Assembly: GCA_900696685.1 (NCBI GenBank)
Contig: CAADHA010000025.1
Location: 1 to 52,283 of the forward strand
Direction: 5' to 3'
DNA: 52,283 nt
Origin: an uncultured Planctomycetota bacterium
GTDB lineage: Bacteria; Planctomycetota; Phycisphaerae; Phycisphaerales; UBA5793
Each line of letters opens with the position of its first letter. The first letter of the stretch is position 1. A model generated the notes under the pieces. It ran no database searches and was not told the DNA's origin. It saw only the letters and a list, made by a program, of their open reading frames with translations. Below are positions 1 to 8,164 of the stretch, one piece after another. The position numbers and the translations under genes are program-made.

Positions 1-2
1 TC

Positions 3-413
3 GGCTTCGTCAACAACACCACCGAGCCGGTCTACAAGATGCTGTCGGTGGCCAACGCCGTGCCGGGATCGAGCACCGCCGAGACGCTGATCGAGACCTA
101 CAAGGACGTGATCGCGCTCGACTACGCCGAGACCTTTCTAAACCGCGCCATCCGCCAGGCCCTGAGCGCGCTGTCGCAGGCACTCAAGCGCACCGGCATC
201 GAGCAGCAGTACATCGATGCGATTCGGGAGAACGCCCAGGAAGCCCAGCGTCAGCTCCTCGCCGAGAAGCAGGCCGCCTACGCCAAGGTGCGCTCGGTCT
301 CGTCGATGACGCAGGACCTGCAGACGCTGGAGCGGCAGCTCTGGAGCTCGATGCCCGCGTCCGTGAAATCGATGCTGGACTTCAGCGCCAGCAGCGGCGC
401 GCGCGGCTCCTGA
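3..413 (+). CDS. Conjugative-element transfer protein, C-terminal part (5' end outside window)
   Basis: The open frame enters from the left edge, so only the last ~136 residues are visible. The segment NNTTEPVYKMLSVANAV followed by a long Gln/Ala-rich amphipathic helix resembles the end of TraH-like or PFL_4711-family (TIGR03755) ICE proteins, which act in mating-pair formation in the cell envelope. The frame ends 27 bp before the TraG-like gene, and this adjacency is usual in ICEclc/PAGI-2-type elements. The family call is inferred from context and short motifs; membership in the conjugation module is fairly certain, the exact family less so. Confidence 0.7.
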   Translation, partial: GFVNNTTEPVYKMLSVANAVPGSSTAETLIETYKDVIALDYAETFLNRAIRQALSALSQALKRTGIEQQYIDAIRENAQEAQRQLLAEKQAAYAKVRSVSSMTQDLQTLERQLWSSMPASVKSMLDFSASSGARGS

Positions 414-440
414 ACCCGGGCTCGACGCGCTCGCGCCCGC

Positions 441-3386
441 ATGTTCGAGATCTACGCTTACGGCAACGTCGACACCCTGACCGGGGTCTTCAACGCCATC
501 GCCGCCATCATGGGCGGGGCGGACTACTTCGGCCTGATCAAGACGATCGCCGTCACCGGTCTGCTCGTGGCGGCATTCGCCGGGCTCTTCACGCCCGGCA
601 AGTTCCACGGCTGGGGCTGGCTGATGGGCTTCCTGCTCGTCTACTACGCGCTCTTCCTGCCCAAGTCGACGGTCGTGATCGTCGACAAGCTCGGGAGCCA
701 GCCGCCCGTGGCGGTGGGCAACGTGCCGATCGGCGTGGCCTTCTTCGGGTACGCCACCAGCAAGGTCGGCGACGTGATGACGCGGTTCTTCGAGACCGCC
801 TTCCAGGTCATTCCGGCCACCAACGCGCAGCTCCCTGGCGAACTCGCGTACCAGAAGAACGGCGTGATGTTCGGCAACCGCCTGATCCAGGCCTCGTGCG
901 CCGCGAACGTGGCCGACCCGCAGCTGCGCACCGACCTCATCGCCTTCGTCCACAACTGCACCGTCTACGACCTTCAGGACGGCACCATCGACCCTGCCGC
1001 ATTTGCACGCAGTACCGACATCTGGTCGCTGATGGGCGCGCCCAACCCGGCGCGCTTCACCACCTACGGCAACCCGGTGCAGGTCGACACCTGCCCGAGC
1101 GCCTACACCTACCTCGCCGCCCGCCTGCCGGCCGAAGTGGCCCATGCAAGATCGATCCTCGCCTTCCAGATGAACCCCACGCTGGAGCCGGCCGCCGCCC
1201 TCACGGCCATCGACGCGCAGATCGAGCAGGCCTACTACAAGACGAAGATCGCCACCGCCGCCCAGGGCGCAGCGGACCTCTTGCGCCAGAACATCATGAT
1301 CAACCTGGTGCAGGACGCCCGCAGCCTCGCCGGCCAGAAGCTCAACGACCCGGCAGCGCTGATGATCGCCACCGCGCGCGCCAATGCCACCGCATCGGTG
1401 AACTCCGCGTTCCTCACCATGGGCAAGATCGCCGAGCAGGCGCTGCCGCTCGTGCGCAACGTGATCGAGGCCGTCGTCTACGCGGTGTTCCCGTTCGTGT
1501 TCCTGCTGTTCCTGCTCGCCCAGGGCCGCGGGCTCGCGATGGCCATCAAGAGCTTCGCGATGAGCCTCGTGTGGATCCAGCTCTGGCCGCCGCTCTACGC
1601 GATCCTGAACTACGTCGCCACGCTGGCCAGCGCGCGCAACCTCGAAGCCGCAGCGAAGATGGGCACCGTCGCCCAGGGCCTCGCACTGGAAACCGCCGCC
1701 AGCATCTACAGCGGCGCCGTCTCCGACCAGGCCATTGCCGGCTACATGGTGATCTCGATCCCGATCATCGCCACCGCCATCATCAAGGGCGGCGAAGTGG
1801 CGTTCCAGGCGGTGACCGGCGTCGCCGCCGTCCAGTCGGCGGCGTCCAGCGAAGCGGCGGCCGCGTCGAAGGGCAGCATCACCCAGAACGCCGTCTCGAT
1901 GGACCAGCAGCAACTGGCGCCGACACGCACGTCCGCCTTCATGTCGACCACCAGCGACGCGTACGGCACCACCATCCAGGGCAGCGGCCCCGACGCCGGG
2001 GTGTTCCGCTACCAGGTCAACCTGAGTCGCCTGGCCAGCACCTTCACCTTCACCGAGCGCCAAGCCAACGCTCTGGGCGAAAGCGCACGCGAAGCCGAAT
2101 CGCTGGCCCGCACCGAACGCGAGGCCATGCAGCGCAGCCAGGCCACCGCGCTGACCCGAGCGCTCGCCATCCAGGAAGGCTTCGAGCGGTCGCAGCAGCG
2201 ATCGGGTGCCACCGCCACCTCCGATGGCGGCTCGACCAGGACGCAGTTCCAGACCCTCAACTCGGTCGCCCGCGACGTGAATCGTCGGCTAGGCCTGAGC
2301 GATGACTCGACAGTGGGCAAGGCTGTCGCTGCATCAGCATCCGTTGGCGCCAGTATCCCGCTCACCCAGATTGGCGCCCAGGCGAGAGCGGAAGGCCGGC
2401 AGGTCGACCAGCAGACCCTGCAAAGCGCCTATGACTTCGCCCGAAAGGCGGCCGAGAGCGCGCAGATCACGGACGCGAGCGCCTTGATCAAGGACTTCCG
2501 CTCCTCCGACGCGTACCAATGGGCGAGAGGCAGCCGCACGACATCGACTGCCGGCTACGACTCGTCGTCCCGGGAGGCCATCGAGCGGCAAGCGACCAGC
2601 GATACCGCCTACGGCCGGGCACGCGAACTCGCCCGGACGGCGCAGTTCATGCGCGAATGGAGCAGCGGGACTCAGACCGACTTCACGAACTACGCGGCAC
2701 AGCGCCTCGCCGAGCGCGGGCTCCTGCGCGAGGAAGACCCGATCAAGCTGCAACGCGCCGTGACCGAAATCGCCCACTCATACGCCCGCGGCGGCAGTTC
2801 GGCATCCGGCTACGTGCCCATCGACAACCCGCTCGGTCCTTCGCGGCCACTGCCCGAGACGATGGGCTGGCCCGATTCGTCGCTGCGGGAGCAGTACGAC
2901 GACCGAGCGCGCGCGAGTGACAGCGGCGCGCTCCGCCACGAGTCTGCGGCCAACGAGGCCGAGATCCGTGCGCGCCAGAGTCGGCAGCGCGCCGTTCCCG
3001 GCCAACCGGTGGGAAACGACCTGGCCGGTCGCCTCAGCGCCGGCGAAGCCGAGACCAAAGCCAGAATCGCCAAGGGGCGCACTCAGGTGTCGCAGGACGC
3101 GGGCACCCTGAGCGAGAACTACAAGTCCTCGGTCCGTCTCGGCAAGATCAGCCCCAACCACGGTGGCAATCGAGCGGTCTGGGACACCGTGGGCGCCAAT
3201 GCGAGCCAGCCCGAGCTCGGCACGCCGCCCAAGGTCGAGCCGATCGGCGAATGGCACTTCGACAAAGACGGCGTGCCGGTCGCCGGCCCCGAGCCGAGAC
3301 CGGCCGTACCGACGCCGAGATCTGGAGCCGCGGAGTCCACCGCCCCGGAGCGGAGGGATCGAGGCGGCAATAGTGGCAAGCGTTGA
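441..3386 (+). CDS. traG: TraG N-terminal-domain conjugal transfer protein (mating-pair stabilisation)
   Basis: A 981-residue inner-membrane protein of the TraG N-terminal family (PF07916) found in ICE type IV secretion modules. It should act in mating-pair formation and stabilisation. Hydrophobic segments lie near residues 30-75 (GLIKTIAVTGLLVAAFAGLF, then GWLMGFLLVYYALFLP), 340-400 (VVYAVFPFVFLLFLLAQ and AMSLVWIQLWPPLYAILNY) and 430-450 (MVISIPIIATAII). The remaining ~500 residues are polar and rich in Ala, Ser, Arg and Gln, as expected for the long C-terminal tail. It follows the preceding transfer gene closely and ends 1 bp from a convergent small gene, so it is the last gene of the transfer operon here. 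Confidence 0.88.
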   Translation: MFEIYAYGNVDTLTGVFNAIAAIMGGADYFGLIKTIAVTGLLVAAFAGLFTPGKFHGWGWLMGFLLVYYALFLPKSTVVIVDKLGSQPPVAVGNVPIGVAFFGYATSKVGDVMTRFFETAFQVIPATNAQLPGELAYQKNGVMFGNRLIQASCAANVADPQLRTDLIAFVHNCTVYDLQDGTIDPAAFARSTDIWSLMGAPNPARFTTYGNPVQVDTCPSAYTYLAARLPAEVAHARSILAFQMNPTLEPAAALTAIDAQIEQAYYKTKIATAAQGAADLLRQNIMINLVQDARSLAGQKLNDPAALMIATARANATASVNSAFLTMGKIAEQALPLVRNVIEAVVYAVFPFVFLLFLLAQGRGLAMAIKSFAMSLVWIQLWPPLYAILNYVATLASARNLEAAAKMGTVAQGLALETAASIYSGAVSDQAIAGYMVISIPIIATAIIKGGEVAFQAVTGVAAVQSAASSEAAAASKGSITQNAVSMDQQQLAPTRTSAFMSTTSDAYGTTIQGSGPDAGVFRYQVNLSRLASTFTFTERQANALGESAREAESLARTEREAMQRSQATALTRALAIQEGFERSQQRSGATATSDGGSTRTQFQTLNSVARDVNRRLGLSDDSTVGKAVAASASVGASIPLTQIGAQARAEGRQVDQQTLQSAYDFARKAAESAQITDASALIKDFRSSDAYQWARGSRTTSTAGYDSSSREAIERQATSDTAYGRARELARTAQFMREWSSGTQTDFTNYAAQRLAERGLLREEDPIKLQRAVTEIAHSYARGGSSASGYVPIDNPLGPSRPLPETMGWPDSSLREQYDDRARASDSGALRHESAANEAEIRARQSRQRAVPGQPVGNDLAGRLSAGEAETKARIAKGRTQVSQDAGTLSENYKSSVRLGKISPNHGGNRAVWDTVGANASQPELGTPPKVEPIGEWHFDKDGVPVAGPEPRPAVPTPRSGAAESTAPERRDRGGNSGKR

Positions 3387-3387
3387 G

Positions 3388-3663
3388 CTACTCGTCGACC
3401 CGTGTCTTGCCTGCGCCGATTTCGAGGCTGCCCAGGCCGTTCCGCGTCATCCGGCCAGGGGCGTCGTCCCAGAGTTCCGCTGCCGACCCGCCGAACGTCG
3501 GTTCGCCCACTTCGGTGCGACGCGCCTTCGCGCCGTCTTCCACCGGGACGCCGACTTGAATGGCCGCCCGAATCTGCGCCGCGACACTCGCGATGAAGCC
3601 CGACAGTTTGCTGACTCCGGACATTGGCCGACCTTTGCGACTCCTTGAGATCGCGATGTTCAT
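3388..3663 (-). CDS. Small hypothetical protein convergent with traG
   Basis: A 91-residue frame; an alternative ATG at 3624 would give 78 residues (MSGVSKLSG...). I do not recognise the family. The N-terminus has a short amphipathic stretch (SGFIASVAAQIRAAIQVGV) and the rest is polar. The stop lies 1 bp from the traG stop, tail to tail. Small genes opposite the end of traG are common in this ICE type, which supports a real gene. No strong ribosome-binding site is seen for either start. Confidence 0.5.
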   Translation of the reverse strand: MNIAISRSRKGRPMSGVSKLSGFIASVAAQIRAAIQVGVPVEDGAKARRTEVGEPTFGGSAAELWDDAPGRMTRNGLGSLEIGAGKTRVDE

Positions 3664-3690
3664 CCTACGCCTGCAGGAAAGGACGCGGAA

Positions 3691-4374
3691 TCATCTCGTG
3701 TGCAGCCGGTAGATCTGTGCCGGCCGATTGGCCCCGGTCCTCATGAGCCCTTCGACAGGTTCGACGACCTCGCGGTCCGCGAGCTTCCGCCGGAACGACG
3801 ACTTGTCCAGGCGTCGTCCGAGCAACTGTTCGCAGGTCGACTGCAGTTCCCCGAGCGTGAACTGATCCGGTAGGAAGCCGGCCGGCAGGTCCAAGCGCTC
3901 GACCTCGGCACGCGTGCTCTCGACCGCCTGGGACACCAGCTGCGAGTGGTCGAACGCCAAGGCCTTGTCGGCGATCGCGTCGCCGACGGGTCGCCACGCG
4001 AGCGCTTCGATCCGCTTGCCCGCCGACGGTTTGACGTTCTCGGCCGGCACCAGGGCGCGGTACACGATGCTCAGCGCCCAGGGCGCGCGCGGATCGCGGG
4101 TCGGACCGCCGGCGGCGCACAACTGCCTGAGGAAGGGCAGATCCAGGCCCAGCCGTTCCCGCATGACGCGCTGGGCGGCCGCGTCCAGGGACGCATCCAA
4201 GTCGATGCGGAGCACGCCGCCCGGCAGCGCCCACTTGCCGGCGTGGGGCGCTTCGGCGCGCCGGGCTAGCAGGACCTGCAGCTCGCCGTCGACGAGGCCG
4301 AGCACGGCGATCTCCAGCCGCGTGAAGGGCATCGGATAACGCTTCGGGTCTCGGACGGGCGGATCGGTCTTCAC
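3691..4374 (-). CDS. NrtR-like transcription regulator (degenerate Nudix domain plus winged helix)
   Basis: About 227 residues with a GTG start; ATG at 4332 is an alternative. Residues ~18-150 form a Nudix fold (FTRLEIAVLGLVDGELQVLLARR, then KWALPGGVL). The Nudix box is degraded: the stretch after SLDAAAQ reads RVMRERLGL where an active enzyme needs REUxEExGU, so at least two catalytic glutamates are replaced. Residues ~165-225 form a winged helix (FTLGELQSTCEQLLGRRLDKSSFRRKL), as in NrtR-type regulators. These sense nucleotide-derived ligands such as ADP-ribose and repress NAD-related or sugar genes. It is transcribed divergently from the phosphatase gene, its likely target. The ligand is unknown. 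Confidence 0.82.
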   Translation of the reverse strand: MKTDPPVRDPKRYPMPFTRLEIAVLGLVDGELQVLLARRAEAPHAGKWALPGGVLRIDLDASLDAAAQRVMRERLGLDLPFLRQLCAAGGPTRDPRAPWALSIVYRALVPAENVKPSAGKRIEALAWRPVGDAIADKALAFDHSQLVSQAVESTRAEVERLDLPAGFLPDQFTLGELQSTCEQLLGRRLDKSSFRRKLADREVVEPVEGLMRTGANRPAQIYRLHTR

Positions 4375-4388
4375 GACAAAGGTGTTAG

Positions 4389-4417
4389 TTGCAAAGTCCC
4401 ACGAAGTGTTGGATACT
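4389..4417 (+). promoter_or_regulatory. Putative sigma-70 promoter for the phosphatase gene
   Basis: TTGCAA (4389-4394) and GATACT (4412-4417) are separated by 17 bp in the 86-bp divergent region between the Nudix regulator and the phosphatase gene. Predicted by eye; a regulator binding site in this region is likely but no clear palindrome was identified. Confidence 0.45.
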
Positions 4418-4460
4418 CTGTTCGTGGCATCGTACTACTAAGCGGCTAGGAGAGGAAAGC

Positions 4461-5384
4461 GTGGGATACGACGTGATCGGCGACATCCACGGCCAGGCGG
4501 ACAAGCTCGAGGCGCTGCTGCGCAAGCTCGGGTATGTGCAGAGAGCTTCGGGCTGGGTGCCGCCACAGGACCGGCAGGCGGTCTTGCTCGGCGACCTGAT
4601 CGACCGCGGTCCGGCGCAAGTCAAGGTGGTGAAAACCGTGCGGTCGATGATCGACGCCGGGCACGCCCGCTCGGTGATGGGCAACCACGAGTACAACTCG
4701 ATCGGCTTCGCGACGCCGCGCCGCGACGGGTCCGGAGAGTTCCTGCGACGGCACAGCCCCAAGAACTTGTCCCAGCACGCCGACTTCCTGCGCCAGGTGG
4801 GCCAGGGCTCCGCCCTGCACCGCGAACTGATCGGCTGGTTCAAGACCCTGCCGCCGATGCTGGACCTCGGGGACATCCGGGTCGTGCACGCCTGGTGGCA
4901 CCAGCCCCACGTCGATCTGGTGGCACGCAGGGTTCCGCCCGGCCGGGCGATAGACGAGGACTTTCTGCACGCGTCCTACCTCAAGGGATCGCCCGAGTGG
5001 GAGGCGATGGAAGGCCTGACCAAGGGATTGGAGATCCGCCTGCCCGTGGGCCACTCGTTCGTGGACCACGGCGGCGTCGAGCGCCACGAGGTGAGGACGC
5101 GTTGGTGGCACGAGGAGCCGCGCAGCTATCGCGACGTCGCAATCGTCGGCGACGGGCAGGAGCACCGCGTGCCCGATCACCCGCTGCCCAAGGACTACGT
5201 CGGCGCGCCGGTCGAGGGCTCACCGGTCTTCATCGGCCACTACTGGATGACGGGGCACCCGGGGCTGCAGTCGCCCAAGGTGGCCTGCGTGGATTACTCG
5301 GCGGCGAAGGACGGTCCGCTGGTGGCCTACCGGTGGGACGGCGAACAGGAGCTGGATTCGCGGCACTTCGTCGCGGCCGGTTGA
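4461..5384 (+). CDS. Calcineurin-like metallophosphoesterase (PrpE/PPP type)
   Basis: About 307 residues. The GTG at 4461 is chosen because it follows AGGAGAGGAAAGC and begins directly with the first phosphatase motif; the upstream in-frame ATG at 4389 lies inside the predicted promoter. Motifs in order are GDIHG (residue ~6), GDLIDRGP (~49), GNHE (~75) and later histidines in VVHAWW and FIGHYW. Together these are the dinuclear-metal signature of PPP-like phosphatases such as PrpE or ApaH. Substrates in the family are phosphoproteins or dinucleoside polyphosphates. It is divergent from the Nudix-type regulator, so a nucleotide-signalling role is possible but not shown. Confidence 0.85.
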   Translation: MGYDVIGDIHGQADKLEALLRKLGYVQRASGWVPPQDRQAVLLGDLIDRGPAQVKVVKTVRSMIDAGHARSVMGNHEYNSIGFATPRRDGSGEFLRRHSPKNLSQHADFLRQVGQGSALHRELIGWFKTLPPMLDLGDIRVVHAWWHQPHVDLVARRVPPGRAIDEDFLHASYLKGSPEWEAMEGLTKGLEIRLPVGHSFVDHGGVERHEVRTRWWHEEPRSYRDVAIVGDGQEHRVPDHPLPKDYVGAPVEGSPVFIGHYWMTGHPGLQSPKVACVDYSAAKDGPLVAYRWDGEQELDSRHFVAAG

Positions 5385-5411
5385 AGGGCGACACGAACCA
5401 AGGAGTGCGGG

Positions 5412-5753
5412 ATGCCCTACGTGGTTATGGTCGACGACAACTTCCACTACATGGACGAGGACGAGCGCTACAAGCACGGCGAGTTCGCCGATAGCGGCGT
5501 AGCGACCGAGCACTGCCGCCAGATCGTCGACGAGTACCTCGCATCTGCCTACAAGCCAGGGATGTCGGCAAAAGAGCTCTGGGACAGCTACGTGTCGTTC
5601 GGGGAGGACCCTTTCGTTGTCAGCGTGGACGCGCCCCAGGTGCGCTTCAGCGCTTGGGACTACGCAAAGGAGCGCTGCCAGGTGCTGTGCTGCGGCCAGA
5701 GCCCGACACGCGCGTCTCCGGCCACCGGCGCGTGCGGGGCTGCCGCCACGTGA
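5412..5753 (+). CDS. Hypothetical protein (VDDNFHYMDE type)
   Basis: 113 residues starting at an ATG with AAGGAG upstream. The N-terminal ~90 residues (VVMVDDNFHYMDEDERYKHG..., GEDPFVV, FSAWDYAKERC) look like a compact soluble domain that I recall as a widespread uncharacterised protein. Its function is unknown. The last ~20 residues (GQSPTRASPATGACGAAAT) are low in complexity and may reflect a frameshifted tail. It lies 27 bp after the phosphatase stop and could be co-transcribed with it. Confidence 0.65.
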   Translation: MPYVVMVDDNFHYMDEDERYKHGEFADSGVATEHCRQIVDEYLASAYKPGMSAKELWDSYVSFGEDPFVVSVDAPQVRFSAWDYAKERCQVLCCGQSPTRASPATGACGAAAT

Positions 5754-5875
5754 ACGTCGGCCGAGACGACGGCCGGACGGTTTCCCGACACTGGATCCAC
5801 AAGGCACGCGGCGAACGTCAACGCAGCGAGCCGCCACCTCACCGCGTGGTGGAAACATCGACATCGGAGGATTGC

Positions 5876-6271
5876 GTGGACAACACCGCCTCGCTGACCA
5901 ACTGCTACTTCGCCGACGCTCGGCGCGGCCGAGCGCACGAGTCGCCCGGTCCCGGCGCCTTTGTCTGCGAGTGCCCGGGCCTCGGCGGGGCGCATCTCCG
6001 CCCGAGCGAATTGCACTTCGATGGCGCCGGACTCGCGGCAGCATCGGCTCTGCGCGGACGCTTCTGGTGGACGAGGGGCGGCATCGACAGGAAGTACCCG
6101 GATGCCGCGCCTTCGAGGGGAACTTACGACGAGGTGCTCAGCACCGAGGAGATATTTGCCGCCATCGCCGGAGGCTTCGAGGTCTGGGTGATGGATGGTC
6201 CGTTCGGCTCGCGTGAAGACGCCCACTACGCGCTTGACGTGGCGTGGGAGTCGCCCGACTCGGCCGACTGA
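5876..6271 (+). CDS. Hypothetical protein, GTG start
   Basis: 131 residues from GTG at 5876, chosen because GGAGG lies just upstream (5867-5871). The longer open frame upstream is arginine-rich and looks non-coding. The product is soluble, with TNCYFADARRG near the start and an acidic C-terminus (GGFEVWVMDGPFGSREDAHYAL). I do not recognise the family. It lies ~120 bp after the preceding small gene and just before the structured leader RNA. Confidence 0.55.
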   Translation: MDNTASLTNCYFADARRGRAHESPGPGAFVCECPGLGGAHLRPSELHFDGAGLAAASALRGRFWWTRGGIDRKYPDAAPSRGTYDEVLSTEEIFAAIAGGFEVWVMDGPFGSREDAHYALDVAWESPDSAD

Positions 6272-6320
6272 ACTCTCGGCGGGGCGTCGCGCATCGAGTG
6301 ACAGCGCGCCAACGATTCGA

Positions 6321-6349
6321 TTGCGCCCGACGCCACGCAGCAGTAAGAT
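6321..6349 (+). promoter_or_regulatory. Putative promoter for the leader RNA and MoxR operon
   Basis: TTGCGC (6321-6326) and TAAGAT (6344-6349) have a 17-bp spacer. Initiation would fall near 6356, some 15 nt before the closing stem of the structured RNA. The -35 match is weak. Confidence 0.4.
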
Positions 6350-6355
6350 TTCAAC

Positions 6356-6510
6356 TGTCATCGAGAGCACAGGCCGCCTGCCTGTCACCAACCTGCCGAC
6401 CTGCGGCGAGGTGGTTTCCGGGTCACCCGGGATGAGGCGTCAAGGACCACAGGTCCAGGCGCAACAGCAGCAGGCACGCGGCCCTCGTTCTCGAGGGCCG
6501 TTTCGTTTTC
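6356..6510 (+). ncRNA. Structured leader RNA, riboswitch-like, copy 1
   Basis: Complementary segments form a compact multi-stem RNA. P1 is 6372-6384 with 6471-6483 (GGCCGC and TGCCTG pairing with GCGGCC and CAGGCA). P2 is 6387-6398 with 6404-6415, a hairpin with one bulged base per strand. P3 is 6418-6422 with 6426-6430. P4 is 6444-6448 with 6452-6456. GCAAC (6461-6465) lies in the P4-P1 joint. A terminator hairpin follows and shares bases with the 3' strand of P1. A second RNA with the same architecture, the same P2 sequence and GCAAC lies at 34088-34230. The two differ in the sequences of P1, P3 and P4 but keep the pairing, which supports a real RNA. The next gene is the MoxR gene at 6629. 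The ligand, if any, is unknown. Confidence 0.7.
6480..6510 (+). terminator. Intrinsic terminator in the MoxR-operon leader
   Basis: GGCCCTCG (6480-6487), loop TTCT, CGAGGGCC (6492-6499), then a T-rich tail GTTTCGTTTTC. The 5' arm overlaps the 3' strand of leader stem P1 (6478-6483), so P1 and the terminator cannot both form fully. This is the layout of a transcription-attenuating expression platform. Confidence 0.75.
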
Positions 6511-6628
6511 ATCGCCCAGTTAATCGACAACTTGCGGGGCGATTCACAAATGCCGCTAAAGCGTCGGCAGCGCCCTGCCCCGTCCGGCGCCGCCTGCGCC
6601 GCTCGCGTGGACGGTGGGGAGCAGGAGC

Positions 6629-8164
6629 ATGAAGAAGCAGGCATCCCGGCGCGCAGCCGACGCCGCGCCGCCGACGACAGCCACGGAGGAGGCCTCGGGT
6701 CGCGCGACGGGATTGCTCTTCAACCTCGGACTTCACGGCCTGGCGCACTTCGACGCCCCGGTGCTGGCCGCCTTGGCCATGGAGACGCCGATGCTGCTGA
6801 TCGGTCCGCACGGCTGCGCCAAGAGCGCGCTGCTGGAGCGGCTGGCGGCGGCGATGGGCCTGGAGCACCGCCACTACAACGCGAGCCTGCTGTCCTTCGA
6901 CGATCTCGTCGGCTTCCCGGTGCCGGACGGCGACGGCCTCAGGTACCTGCGTACGCCGGCCACGCTCTGGGGCGCGCAGAGCGTGTTCCTCGACGAGATC
7001 AGCCGCTGCCGGCCGGAGGTGCAGAACAAGCTCTTCTCGATCGTTCACGAGAGGCGCGTGCAGGGCATCGCGCTCGGCGCGCTGAGGTACCGGTGGGCGG
7101 CGATGAATCCGCCCGCCGGACCGGAATCCGCCGACGCCGCAGACGAGCTGGACGTCTACGTCGGATCGCTGCCGCTCGACCCGGCGCTGGCCGACCGGTT
7201 CGGCTTTGTGCTGAGTCTGCCGGCACTCGAGGACCTCTCGCCGGAGGCTCGCCGCAGCGTGATCCGCAGCGGCCTGACCCCTGCCGATCGACAGACCGCG
7301 GCGATGGACGTCCCGGCTCTCGTGGCCGACTGCAGGCAGTGCGCAGAGGTCTGCGCCTCGCTGCACGGCGACTGGATCACGACCTACACGTCGGCGTTGG
7401 TCGTGCCCCTGCGCCAGGCGGGCCTGGGCATCTCGGGCAGGCGTGCGGCCATGCTGGCGGCCAACATCGCGGCCGTCCACGGCGCGCGCAACGCGCTCGG
7501 CCAGCGCGACTCGGGCCCAGGAGGCGCCGTGCGCGACCCGATCGCCGACTCGGCGCTCGTCGCCCTTCGCCACTCGCTGCCGCACAGGGCGCAGGGCAAG
7601 CCGGTCGACGCCGGTGTCGTCGCGTCCATTCACCGGCAAGCGGTCGACGCCGCATCGCAGGTCCAGGCGGACGCCGCGCTCGCTCGCATCCTCGACGAGG
7701 CGCATCCGGTGAAGCGCGTCGGCCTGGCGCTAGCCGCCCTTGCGAAGCGCCCCGGCCGGGTGCCGCGGCACACCATGTCGCTGCTCGTGGCCGACGCTCT
7801 GGCTTCGCAGGACAAGCAGGCCCGCTGGATCCTGTCGCAGGAACTGCTGCCGACGCTCGTCGACCTGGACTGCGTCGACGCGCCGACGCTGGAACTGCTC
7901 GCCGAGCCGTTCACGGCGCAAGTGTCGTTCGAGGAGCGGCCAAACCTGCGGCACGAGGTGCCGCGCAGCCGGATCGCGCCGTTCAACGCGCTGGTCGCCG
8001 CGGTGGGCGCACTGGACGCCAATGACCAGGAACAGGTGGCGCTGGGCAACCTCGGCGCCGCGCTCTACGCCCACGACGAAGGCGCATGCGAGCCCACTGC
8101 TCTGACGCGCCAGCAGTCGGCCCTGCGCGCCCTCCTCGACGCGACGGACGACCATGCGGACTGA
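6629..8164 (+). CDS. MoxR-type AAA+ ATPase
   Basis: 511 residues. The ATG at 6629 is preferred over the GTG at 6614 because GCAGGAG lies directly before it. Walker A is GPHGCAKSA (~residue 60), followed by SFDDLVGFPVP and Walker B VFLDEI (~120), then NPPAGPE near the sensor region. This is the MoxR/RavA branch of AAA+ ATPases, which usually works as a chaperone or remodeller with a VWA-domain partner. Here the partner is the third gene of the same overlapping operon. The C-terminal half (~200 residues) is helical without recognised motifs. The operon is probably controlled by the leader RNA. MoxR-VWA pairs also occur in conflict systems, so a defence role is possible. Confidence 0.85.
   Translation: MKKQASRRAADAAPPTTATEEASGRATGLLFNLGLHGLAHFDAPVLAALAMETPMLLIGPHGCAKSALLERLAAAMGLEHRHYNASLLSFDDLVGFPVPDGDGLRYLRTPATLWGAQSVFLDEISRCRPEVQNKLFSIVHERRVQGIALGALRYRWAAMNPPAGPESADAADELDVYVGSLPLDPALADRFGFVLSLPALEDLSPEARRSVIRSGLTPADRQTAAMDVPALVADCRQCAEVCASLHGDWITTYTSALVVPLRQAGLGISGRRAAMLAANIAAVHGARNALGQRDSGPGGAVRDPIADSALVALRHSLPHRAQGKPVDAGVVASIHRQAVDAASQVQADAALARILDEAHPVKRVGLALAALAKRPGRVPRHTMSLLVADALASQDKQARWILSQELLPTLVDLDCVDAPTLELLAEPFTAQVSFEERPNLRHEVPRSRIAPFNALVAAVGALDANDQEQVALGNLGAALYAHDEGACEPTALTRQQSALRALLDATDDHAD

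Noticed and set aside
138..2063. 641-residue open frame antisense to traG
   Set aside because: Its composition is Arg/Gly/Ala/Val-rich shadow sequence in GC-rich DNA; traG on the other strand has clear membrane segments and family motifs.
6356..6510. Leader RNA as a known SAM or SAH riboswitch
   Set aside because: The metK context is right, but the conserved bases and stem order do not match any SAM or SAH class I can recall.
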